Shown: piece by piece, positions 35,267-42,435 of the stretch
Position numbering within the stretch: position 1 is the first letter of the stretch
Layout of the letters: the number at the start of each line of letters is the position of its first letter
NCBI GenBank assembly: GCA_937969495.1
Contig: CALBVY010000030.1
Span: 1-64,000, forward strand
Source of the DNA: an uncultured Verrucomicrobiales bacterium
GTDB lineage: Bacteria > Verrucomicrobiota > Verrucomicrobiia > Verrucomicrobiales > Akkermansiaceae
Direction: 5' to 3'
Length of the DNA stretch: 64,000 nt
The notes under the pieces: generated by a model
Seen by the model: the letters and a program-made list of their open reading frames with translations, nothing else
The model's database searches: none
Told to the model about the DNA's origin: nothing
Made by a program: the position numbers and the translations under genes

Positions 35267-35752
35267 ATGAAAGCTAAACTAATAACGGGTAATCTACTCG
35301 ATCAAAAAGTTGATGCGATTGTGAATCCATGGAATCGCAATCTGGTTCCATGGTGGTTGCTTCTTCCTCAAGGTGTATCTGGCGCCATAAAAAAACAAGC
35401 TGGATCGGATCCATTTAAAGAATTACGAAAAATTGGAATACTTCCACTGGGGTCTGCAGCTGTAACAAACGCAGGTAAGCTACCATTTAAAGGCATCATT
35501 CATGTAGCAGGCATCAATCATTTTTGGGTTTCATCTGAGAAATCAATCAGGCTATCGGTACGTTCGGCTATTAAAAAAGCGAAAGAGTATTCATTTAATT
35601 CCATAGCTTTCCCTCTAATCGGCGCAGGCACAGGTGGAATATCGCCCCAAGCTGTAGAAAGCTTTATCACCGAAGAAATAAACGAGGCTGATTTTACTGG
35701 CGAATGTATCGTCGTTAAATTTTCAGCAAACACATCACATGCGCGAAACTAA
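35267..35752 (+). CDS. Macro-domain protein (ADP-ribose binding)
   Basis: 161 aa, essentially one macro domain. Features are ITGNLLDQKVDAIVNPWN (ADP-ribose loop), GAIKKQAG, LPLGSAAVTNAGKLPFKGIIHVAGI and SIAFPLIGAGTGGISPQ. It could hydrolyse or bind ADP-ribose, ADP-ribose-1-phosphate or O-acetyl-ADP-ribose derived from NAD. Its place between nadV and the NrtR-like regulator suggests recycling or sensing of NAD breakdown products. A role in a DarTG-type toxin system is unlikely because no toxin gene is adjacent. It overlaps the next gene by 14 bases. Confidence 0.9.
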   Translation: MKAKLITGNLLDQKVDAIVNPWNRNLVPWWLLLPQGVSGAIKKQAGSDPFKELRKIGILPLGSAAVTNAGKLPFKGIIHVAGINHFWVSSEKSIRLSVRSAIKKAKEYSFNSIAFPLIGAGTGGISPQAVESFITEEINEADFTGECIVVKFSANTSHARN

Positions 35753-36479
35753 TAACAAAGAAGAAAAGCAATTCTGGAAAGATTATGATCCTTCGCAGTT
35801 TAAAAAGCCGAGCATGGCAGTCGATACTGCTATATTTACCATTCTCGACTCTGAGCTACACGTTCTGATGATTCAAAGAGATGAACACCCTTTTAAAGAT
35901 CAATGGTCACTCGTCGGTGGATATATTGATATAGAAAAAGATCACTCACTAGAAGACACCGCCAAACGTAAACTTAAAGAAAAAACAGGTGTTGATACTC
36001 CTTATTTAGAACAAGTTGAAACAGTTGGAAATAATACACGTGATCCTAGAGAATGGACCGTATCCACATCCTACTTCGCTCTTTTACCATCAGAAAATAT
36101 CCGTTTAAAATCAGGTAAAGGAGCGTCAAATATCGAGTGGATAAAAATCTCAAGTTACCAGTCAATAGATCTGGCTTTTGATCATCAATACATATTAACA
36201 AAGTGCCTCGAACGCCTCAAAGCTAAATCACTCTACACCACACTCCCTATTAATCTCATGCCAGAATCCTTTACCATGTCTGAACTTCAGCGTATTTATG
36301 AAATAATTCTTGGTAAAACGATTCAACAAAAATCATTCCGCAGAAGAATAAAAAATAGCGACATCCTCATGGAAACAGGTGAGATGAAAGCTACAGGTAA
36401 AAGACCAGCCGCCTTCTACAAGATCAAGGAAGAGGCACAAACCCACTTCTTCACTCGAACTATTGAGAGCCTTTCATAA
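35739..36479 (+). CDS. NrtR-like Nudix-family transcriptional regulator of NAD metabolism
   Basis: 246 aa. Residues about 20-155 are a Nudix domain with the box GGYIDIEKDHSLEDTAKRKLKEKTGV. The catalytic REUxEE pattern is changed to RKLKEK, so hydrolase activity is doubtful. Residues about 165-235 look like the winged helix of NrtR (LPINLMPESFTMSELQRIYEIILG, FRRRIKNSDILMETGE, GKRPAAFYKI). NrtR regulators bind ADP-ribose and repress NAD genes, which fits the operon and the inverted repeat in its promoter. An active ADP-ribose pyrophosphatase is the alternative. A bidirectional terminator follows. Confidence 0.85.
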   Translation: MRETNNKEEKQFWKDYDPSQFKKPSMAVDTAIFTILDSELHVLMIQRDEHPFKDQWSLVGGYIDIEKDHSLEDTAKRKLKEKTGVDTPYLEQVETVGNNTRDPREWTVSTSYFALLPSENIRLKSGKGASNIEWIKISSYQSIDLAFDHQYILTKCLERLKAKSLYTTLPINLMPESFTMSELQRIYEIILGKTIQQKSFRRRIKNSDILMETGEMKATGKRPAAFYKIKEEAQTHFFTRTIESLS

Positions 36480-36528
36480 ATAAATTATAGCTGTCTCAAA
36501 TTCCTACGTTTTCAAAATCCCCACCCAT

Positions 36529-36564
36529 AAAAAACGGCGGTCACCGAAGTGAGCCGCCGTTTTG
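36529..36564 (-). terminator. Bidirectional terminator between NAD operon and rpsD
   Basis: AACGGCGGTCAC and GTGAGCCGCCGTT pair with one bulged G around a CGAA loop. T runs on both strands (six on minus, four on plus) let it end both the rpsM-rpsK-rpsD transcript and the NAD operon. Confidence 0.85.
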
Positions 36565-36586
36565 AAATGTTTACTTACTCTGTGGA

Positions 36587-37198
36587 TTAACGTGAGTAAA
36601 GTTCGACCACGAGCTGGACATTCACCTGAGCGTCCATGTCATCGTTCTCAGGAACGCGTGTGATAGAGCCTTTCATCGCGGTGCGGTCAAGCTCAAGCCA
36701 ATCCTTAAGTGGAACTGCCTGAGTAAGATCCATGTAACGGAGTCCAAGCTGCTGTGAGCTAGGCTTTGCCTGCACGGAGATAACATCACCAGGCTTACAC
36801 TGGTAACTAGGGATGTCTACGCGCTTGCCATTCACCTCGATGTGACCGTGATTCACCAGCTGACGTGATGCAGAACGGGTGTTGCCAAGGCCGAGACGGT
36901 AGCACACGTTATCGAGACGAAGCTCAAGAATCTGAAGGAGGAGGTCACCGGTAATTCCGCGGCGACGACTTGCTTCCGCGTAGTATAGGCGGAACTGCTT
37001 CTCAAGAACACCATATTGAAAACGGAGCTTTTGCTTCTCACCAAGAGCTACTGCGTAGTCGGACTTCTTCCGGCGGCCAGCGCGAACACCGTGTTGGCCG
37101 GGAGGGAAGTTACGACGCTCAAGCGCCTTGGAAGGTCCGAAGAGGGCGACGCCAAAACGGCGGCTGATTTTGTCTTTTGGGCCAGTATAACGAGCCAT
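36587..37198 (-). CDS. rpsD: 30S ribosomal protein S4
   Basis: 203 aa. It begins MARYTGPKDKISRRFG and contains the S4 RNA-binding domain (LQILELRLDNVCYRLGLGNTRSASRQLVNHGHIEVNGKRV). The N-terminal zinc cysteines of some S4 proteins are absent, so it is the zinc-independent form. It binds 16S rRNA early in 30S assembly. It is the last gene of the rpsM-rpsK-rpsD cluster; rpoA, usually next, is replaced by a terminator. Confidence 0.98.
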   Translation of the reverse strand: MARYTGPKDKISRRFGVALFGPSKALERRNFPPGQHGVRAGRRKKSDYAVALGEKQKLRFQYGVLEKQFRLYYAEASRRRGITGDLLLQILELRLDNVCYRLGLGNTRSASRQLVNHGHIEVNGKRVDIPSYQCKPGDVISVQAKPSSQQLGLRYMDLTQAVPLKDWLELDRTAMKGSITRVPENDDMDAQVNVQLVVELYSR

Positions 37199-37236
37199 GA
37201 TAATAAAATAGTTAGAGAGTTAGTAAAATGTGCTAA

Positions 37237-37806
37237 TTACACGCGGCGCGCTTTCTTAGGGCGGCAGCCGTTATGAGGGATCGGGGTCACGTCCTTGATA
37301 GCCGTGATATTGATTCCAAGACCTTGCACGGCACGAACGGCAGATTCACGTCCGGACCCTGGGCCTTTCACGCGAACTTCTGCTTCCTTGAAGCCATGAC
37401 TCATCGCCTGACGGCAGGCATCTTGAGAAACCACTTGAGCTGCATATGCGGTGCTCTTACGTGATCCCTTAAAGCCCATCTTACCAGCGCTAGACCATCC
37501 AATGGAGTTACCAGAATAATCGGTTACACTAACGAGAGTGTTGTTGAAAGTAGCGGTGATGTGAACGATACCGGAGATAACGTTTTTGCTTTTCTTGGCC
37601 TTGTGAATGCGTACTTGCTCTTCCTCTTCGCCGATAAGCTCGGCAAAGATGTCGCGCTTTTTCTCAGGTGCTTTAGGAGCATCCTCAGCGGCAGCAGGAG
37701 CGTCGGTAGTAGCATCAGCAGGCTCTTCAGTGACAGGAGCGGAAGCTTCAGGAGCCTCGGCAGCAGGTGTTTCTACTGCATCGTCTTTGATTTCTTCTTC
37801 AGACAT
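37237..37806 (-). CDS. rpsK: 30S ribosomal protein S11 with acidic N-terminal extension
   Basis: 189 aa, against about 129 aa for typical S11. The core begins near residue 68 ([26 protein letters not shown]) and ends [10 protein letters not shown] as usual. The first 65 residues are Glu/Ala/Pro-rich ([14 protein letters not shown]-like) and acidic. The start is supported by spacing of 26 nt after rpsM and by the absence of a later ATG before the core. S11 shapes the 30S platform near the mRNA exit; the extension could protrude there. Confidence 0.95.
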   Translation of the reverse strand: MSEEEIKDDAVETPAAEAPEASAPVTEEPADATTDAPAAAEDAPKAPEKKRDIFAELIGEEEEQVRIHKAKKSKNVISGIVHITATFNNTLVSVTDYSGNSIGWSSAGKMGFKGSRKSTAYAAQVVSQDACRQAMSHGFKEAEVRVKGPGSGRESAVRAVQGLGINITAIKDVTPIPHNGCRPKKARRV

Positions 37807-37832
37807 AATGTTAGATTAGTTAAAATGGATAA

Positions 37833-38201
37833 TTACTTCACTACACCAACTGTGCGCTTCTTCCCTTTACGGGTGCGAGCATTCGTGCTGGTGCGCTGAC
37901 CACGGACGGGGAGACCGACACGGTGGCGGATACCACGGTAGCAGTTAATAGAGGTGAGGCGCTTCATAGCGGCCTGTTTCTCACGACGAAGATCACCTTC
38001 AATGAGGATACCCTCTGAGGTGATGACTTGAGCGATTTTCACAAGCTGTTCCTCGGTAAGCTTACCGGTGCGGATATCTGGATCCACTCCTGCTTGCTCG
38101 AGAATGCGTGTGGCGGTCTGACGACCAACGCCATAGATGTAGGGAAGAGAAGCTTCGATGCGCTTCTCATTCGGGATTTCAATACCGAAGATACGTGCCA
38201 T
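37833..38201 (-). CDS. rpsM: 30S ribosomal protein S13
   Basis: 122 aa. It shows [26 protein letters not shown], the helix-hairpin-helix region and the C-terminal [25 protein letters not shown] tail. It contacts the 50S subunit and P-site tRNA from the 30S head. It is first in the local cluster; rpmJ, infA or secY are not found upstream, so the alpha-operon is split here. Confidence 0.98.
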   Translation of the reverse strand: MARIFGIEIPNEKRIEASLPYIYGVGRQTATRILEQAGVDPDIRTGKLTEEQLVKIAQVITSEGILIEGDLRREKQAAMKRLTSINCYRGIRHRVGLPVRGQRTSTNARTRKGKKRTVGVVK

Positions 38202-38395
38202 AATCCTGTTTTTTCTGGATGGTTATTTATATTAGTGTGACGTGCTCATCCCCTGGAATTTCCCATGGTATGATAATCAAATAGATGTTCCTGCACGCCG
38301 CGCGGGAGGGCGTATTTAGCAGAGATCTTCCCAGTAGCAAGCGAGAATTGATCTTTTTCCCTTTATTTTCAGAGGCTTTACCGATCTTGCTTTAT

Positions 38396-39709
38396 CTAGA
38401 GCGCAGCTATCTCACTAGCGAGAATATCATCCATCGTCTGACGCGGGCGCACTACTTTAGCTACTGAGCCATCCACGAGGATCTCAACCGGGAGTCCACG
38501 TGAATTGTAATTTGAAGCCATCACAAAACCATAAGCACCTGCACTAAGTAGCGCGATAGCTTCTCCAGGAGCAAAATCAGGAAGCTCGCGATTCTGACAG
38601 AAAAAATCACCTGTTTCACAGACAGGACCCACTACATCCACAGCAGTCACCGCAGTGTCACCTGGTTCCTTAAGAGGCGCTATATCATGATGACCTTCGT
38701 AAAGAGCGGGGCGAATGAGGTCATTCATTCCTGCGTCTACAATCCGAAAAGTCTTTGCCGTGCCCTTTTTCTCATAGAGACAGCGCGTGAGCATCACACC
38801 TGCATTCCCTACGATGTAACGGCCAGGTTCGAGGAGGATTTTTAAACCGGTTTGTTTTAAAACAGGCATGACACCGGCGGCATATTGCTCGATGGTGAGC
38901 GGTTTCTGCTCCTCATCTTGATCCGCCCACCACTCTGGTTTCCCAGATGCAAGTGCTGGATCATAGACAATCCCTACCCCACCGCCGATGGAGAAGAACT
39001 CGATCCCATAGGTCTCCTTCAGTTTCGTAGCAAGAGGTGACACTTTCTCCACAGCCTCCATGAAAGGCTGTAGAGACGTCAGCTGTGAGCCAATGTGCAT
39101 CTGAAGTCCACGGAGGGTGATATTAGGAAGTGCTGCAGCGCGCGCATAGGCTTCCTCGATTACTTCAAAATCAACACCGAATTTATTTTCCGATTTTCCA
39201 GTGGAGATGTATTTGTGCGTTTTCGCATCCACATTAGGATTTACCCGGAAGGCCACAGGAGCATTGACTCCCATCTCAGAAGCTACCTGACTAATAAAGG
39301 CTACTTCCTCTTCACTTTCGGCATTAAAACAATAAATCTCCTCCTTAAGCGCGTATTGGATTTCCTCCCGTGTCTTACCAACCCCAGCAAAGGTGCACTT
39401 AGCTGGATCTCCGCCAGCCTCAATGACACGGCGCAGCTCACCGCCGGATACGATGTCAAAGCCGCTACCTTCATCGACGAGTAACTTCAATACGGATAAA
39501 TTTGAGTTCGCCTTCACCGCGTACTCGATACCGTGATCCAGGCCCTCAAGAGCTTGATCAAGACGGCGATAATGATCGCGGATAGTATTAGCGCTGTAGA
39601 CATACGCTGGAGTTCCGTGCTCATCAGCCAATGCGGCGAGATCGACATCCTCACAGTGCAGCGAGGCGTTCTTATAATGGAAGGAATGCATGGGCGTGCC
39701 TTGCACCAT
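38396..39709 (-). CDS. lysA: Diaminopimelate decarboxylase
   Basis: 437 aa PLP enzyme of fold III. The PLP lysine is in YAVKANSN (Lys66), followed by SGGELRRVIEAG, HIGSQ, GGGVGI and EPGRYIVGNAGVMLT. The C-terminal CETGDFF motif supplies the active-site Cys. It makes lysine from meso-DAP. A second ATG (39691) with AAGG upstream is an alternative start. It follows the serine hydrolase gene by 20 nt on the same strand; no lysine riboswitch was seen. Confidence 0.96.
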   Translation of the reverse strand: MVQGTPMHSFHYKNASLHCEDVDLAALADEHGTPAYVYSANTIRDHYRRLDQALEGLDHGIEYAVKANSNLSVLKLLVDEGSGFDIVSGGELRRVIEAGGDPAKCTFAGVGKTREEIQYALKEEIYCFNAESEEEVAFISQVASEMGVNAPVAFRVNPNVDAKTHKYISTGKSENKFGVDFEVIEEAYARAAALPNITLRGLQMHIGSQLTSLQPFMEAVEKVSPLATKLKETYGIEFFSIGGGVGIVYDPALASGKPEWWADQDEEQKPLTIEQYAAGVMPVLKQTGLKILLEPGRYIVGNAGVMLTRCLYEKKGTAKTFRIVDAGMNDLIRPALYEGHHDIAPLKEPGDTAVTAVDVVGPVCETGDFFCQNRELPDFAPGEAIALLSAGAYGFVMASNYNSRGLPVEILVDGSVAKVVRPRQTMDDILASEIAAL

Positions 39710-39729
39710 AAGCGCAAGATTTGCAAGCC

Positions 39730-40842
39730 CTAGAGGTAAATCGCGCGCACCATATCCAAACTTTTCACCCCCGGCATGGGGCTAAGCTCCATTTGATTCA
39801 TCAGGTAACAAAAAGAAATCCCCGCGTCTGGATCAGCAAAAGAATGACTCCCTCCTGCCCCAGGGTGCCCAAAGCCACGTTTGGAAATGCCGTAGTGATG
39901 CCGCTCTTTACGCCCCACTTTATCCAAGGGATCTAACTGGAATCCACAGGAGAATGCTGTCCGTGTTTTCAAAACCAAATCATCTCCAGAGCTCTGCACC
40001 TGCTGCATCCACTCCTGCACCTCTATGGGGAAAAAGGGAATCGCACCGCAGGCTGCCTGGTAAAACTTTGCCACCGCACGGGCAGAACCAACTCCCCCCA
40101 TGGCGGGTAATGCAGCCTGCCATGCACGCGGCTCATTCATCTCACGCACGGAGTGTAGTCCGCGCGGCGATGCAAAGGCGCGCCGCACGAGCGAATTTTC
40201 TTGATTAAGCTCGCGGTAGAATCCGCTCTCAAGATCTGCTTTGTTCTGCTTCCCTGGATAGAGCGTAGCCACTCTGCTAAATTCATTGTCAGGTAGCCCG
40301 ATCCAAGCATCAAGAGAGAGTGGCAACGCAATTTTTTCCCGCCACACCACACCAAGGGGTCTACCTGTTAGCCGACGCACCATTTCATCAAGGATAAATC
40401 CATAGGTGCGGGGGTGATAAGCATGTGCTTGCCCTGGCTCCCATAACGGCTTCTGCCTCTCGATGGCCGCAATCACTGAACTATAGTCCATGGTATCCAC
40501 ACGCTCATCCAGTGCAGCAAGACCAAGCTGATGAGAGAGTAACTGCGCAATACTCCCCTTTCCTACTGAGAGCTCAGGCCATATTTCAGCCACTGGGTGA
40601 TCGGGAGTAACCCCCTTCTCATGCATTACCAGTAAGAGCAGACCCACTGCTAGCCCTTTAGTGGTAGAGTAAAATGGCACCAGCGTATCCGCAGTCCACG
40701 GCCGCTTTTCATCACGCTCACACCAGCCTTGGTGCAGTGACACGACTTCCTCCCCCTTATTCCAGATGGATACCGAGGCTCCCAGCTCATTACGCTCGGT
40801 AAAGTTTTTTTGAAACGCCTTTTCCAGCTCAGTTATATTCAC
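39730..40842 (-). CDS. Serine hydrolase of the beta-lactamase/esterase family (class C fold)
   Basis: 370 aa from a GTG at 40842, chosen because the longer ORF overlaps the divergent trmB and adds non-family residues; the start is uncertain. The SxxK motif is FYSTTKGLAVG. The Tyr motif region is QAHAYHPRTYGFILDEMVRR, and the late HGG-like site is seen as GFGHPGAGGSHSFADP. This group contains esterases and D-aminopeptidases more often than true beta-lactamases. There is no signal peptide, so a cytoplasmic esterase is most likely. Confidence 0.85.
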   Translation of the reverse strand: MNITELEKAFQKNFTERNELGASVSIWNKGEEVVSLHQGWCERDEKRPWTADTLVPFYSTTKGLAVGLLLLVMHEKGVTPDHPVAEIWPELSVGKGSIAQLLSHQLGLAALDERVDTMDYSSVIAAIERQKPLWEPGQAHAYHPRTYGFILDEMVRRLTGRPLGVVWREKIALPLSLDAWIGLPDNEFSRVATLYPGKQNKADLESGFYRELNQENSLVRRAFASPRGLHSVREMNEPRAWQAALPAMGGVGSARAVAKFYQAACGAIPFFPIEVQEWMQQVQSSGDDLVLKTRTAFSCGFQLDPLDKVGRKERHHYGISKRGFGHPGAGGSHSFADPDAGISFCYLMNQMELSPMPGVKSLDMVRAIYL

Positions 40843-40898
40843 GGCGGTTTCATAACTTAATGCTTCAAAGTTCACACGCCAAACTTCAAACTTCTGCC

Positions 40899-41534
40899 AT
40901 GTCCACCACATCATCATCCTGCTCACGCACTCCTGAACCCTGCGAATACATGCCGGATGACTTTTTCCGCAGACACTCAGCTGCTGATATTTTTGCCGAT
41001 GGAAATCCAGACTTACCTCTGGAAATTGACCTCGGCTGTGGCGATGGCACCTTCCTCATTGAAATGGCCAAGCACTATCCGGAGAGAAACTTTCTCGGTG
41101 TGGAGCGTCTGCTAGGCAGAGTGCGCGGCGTGTGTAAGCACATCCATCATCTAGGACTCACTAATGCCAAGGTCCTCCGGCTGGAGAGCGCTTACACCCT
41201 CGAATGGCTAGTGGAAAAAGCCTCAATAAGCCGCCTCCATCTCCTCTGCCCAGATCCATGGCCCAAGGCACGTCACCACAGACGCCGGCTCGTTCAGCAG
41301 CATTTTTTACAATGCCTCCACGAAGCCCTAACAAACAATGGTGAGTTTCTCTTTAAAACCGATCACCCCGGCTACTACGAGTGGGTCTGCGAGGAAATGG
41401 AAACCTTTAAAAAGTTCCAGACCTTACCCTGGGAAGACAAGGGCGAGGATAGCTTTTTCTACCCAAAAACGGACTTCCAACAACTCTGGGAAAGTCAGGG
41501 GAAAACAATTCACCAGCTACGCTTCGGTAAGTAG
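40899..41534 (+). CDS. trmB: tRNA (guanine-N7-)-methyltransferase
   Basis: 211 aa from the ATG at 40899, or 224 aa from the ATG at 40860. The SAM-binding motif is EIDLGCGDGTFLIEMAK and the catalytic region is LLCPDPWPKARHHRRRLVQ, both TrmB hallmarks. It methylates G46 in the variable loop of tRNAs. It is divergent from the serine hydrolase gene, with very little intergenic space. A strong hairpin terminator follows. Confidence 0.95.
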   Translation: MSTTSSSCSRTPEPCEYMPDDFFRRHSAADIFADGNPDLPLEIDLGCGDGTFLIEMAKHYPERNFLGVERLLGRVRGVCKHIHHLGLTNAKVLRLESAYTLEWLVEKASISRLHLLCPDPWPKARHHRRRLVQQHFLQCLHEALTNNGEFLFKTDHPGYYEWVCEEMETFKKFQTLPWEDKGEDSFFYPKTDFQQLWESQGKTIHQLRFGK

Positions 41535-41541
41535 CTGGATA

Positions 41542-41574
41542 AAAAAGCGGCACAGATGACTCTGTGCCGCTTTG
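41542..41574 (-). terminator. Intrinsic terminator of the pseudopilin gene (also after trmB)
   Basis: AAAGCGGCACAGA and TCTGTGCCGCTTT form a perfect 13-bp stem around TGAC. The minus-strand side is followed by six T residues; the plus side is weaker with three. Confidence 0.9.
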
Positions 41575-41598
41575 AGAATGAGTTCAATCGTCTAGCGA

Positions 41599-42165
41599 TT
41601 AGAAGTTTGATGCGTTGTCTCTATTCTGGGAGGAGCTGCCACCTTCCCCATCAGGCCCTAGACTGTAAATAGCTACTTTTTTAGTAATCACATTACCTGT
41701 GTCGATAGGGTTCTCAATTTCACCGTCCAGATCGTAATCCATAACGATATAATACGTCTCACCCCATGGATCATAAAGCGTAGCTGTGCCACCATTAAAA
41801 TCAACAGTCATGCCGTCTTTATTACCCTTTGGCTCTCCCACCTCAAAGAAACGAATTTGCTTAAAGTTTAAAACGTCCTCAGCACCAGCAAGCACCGCTA
41901 CCACATCGTCATCACTCCGCACGGCTTCATCTTCGGTGGGAGAATTTCCGCCACCGCCATAAGGTAAGTAGTTATACTCAGCCTCAAAGTTATTCACCGC
42001 AGATTCAAATGCCGTGCAGATGCTGGCTGCCTTGGTGATTTTTGTCTTTTGTAATGCTCTGAGAAGGGCTGGCGTGGCCATGCTCGCCAAAACAGCAATA
42101 ATAGCAATCACCACAAGTAATTCCACAAGGGTAAAGCCTTTCGATTTTTTGTATGTTATTTTCAT
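41599..42165 (-). CDS. Type II secretion pseudopilin-like protein
   Basis: 188 aa. It has a prepilin peptidase site KSKG|FTLVELLVVIAIIAVLASMATPALL (Gly10/Phe11, with Glu at +5). The C-terminal part has the family pattern TLYDPWGETYYIVMDYDLDGEIENP and SLGPDGEGGSS, as in GspG-like major pseudopilins. It is exported and processed at the inner membrane. No other secretion or pilus gene is adjacent. Verrucomicrobia often carry many orphan genes of this kind. Confidence 0.9.
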   Translation of the reverse strand: MKITYKKSKGFTLVELLVVIAIIAVLASMATPALLRALQKTKITKAASICTAFESAVNNFEAEYNYLPYGGGGNSPTEDEAVRSDDDVVAVLAGAEDVLNFKQIRFFEVGEPKGNKDGMTVDFNGGTATLYDPWGETYYIVMDYDLDGEIENPIDTGNVITKKVAIYSLGPDGEGGSSSQNRDNASNF

Positions 42166-42435
42166 CAGGTATGTTGGGTTATAATTATGAGTGTGATGGT
42201 AAATTTTATGAATGGCAATCTGATATATTACCCAGTTTCCACAACCACCGTGATGATCATTTAAATCGGCTCAGAATGGAAGCTTTATATTTACATTGAC
42301 CATACAATGGTAACCCCAAGACATTACTTCAGCAACGAAAAAATACGATACCATCCACCGGCGCCAAATACACACCCCTATCAAAAAGCCTCAGATTATC
42401 ATGTTCATTCAAGTATTTCTCCTCAGTATTAGGCC

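Noticed and set aside
35267-35752. Macro domain as DarG antitoxin
   Set aside because: No DarT-like ADP-ribosyltransferase gene is adjacent, and the neighbours are NAD synthesis genes.
32959-36479. Phage or defence origin for the NAD operon
   Set aside because: NadV and PRPP synthetase pairs occur in phages, but no phage, toxin or NADase gene is present nearby; ordinary salvage is the simpler reading.
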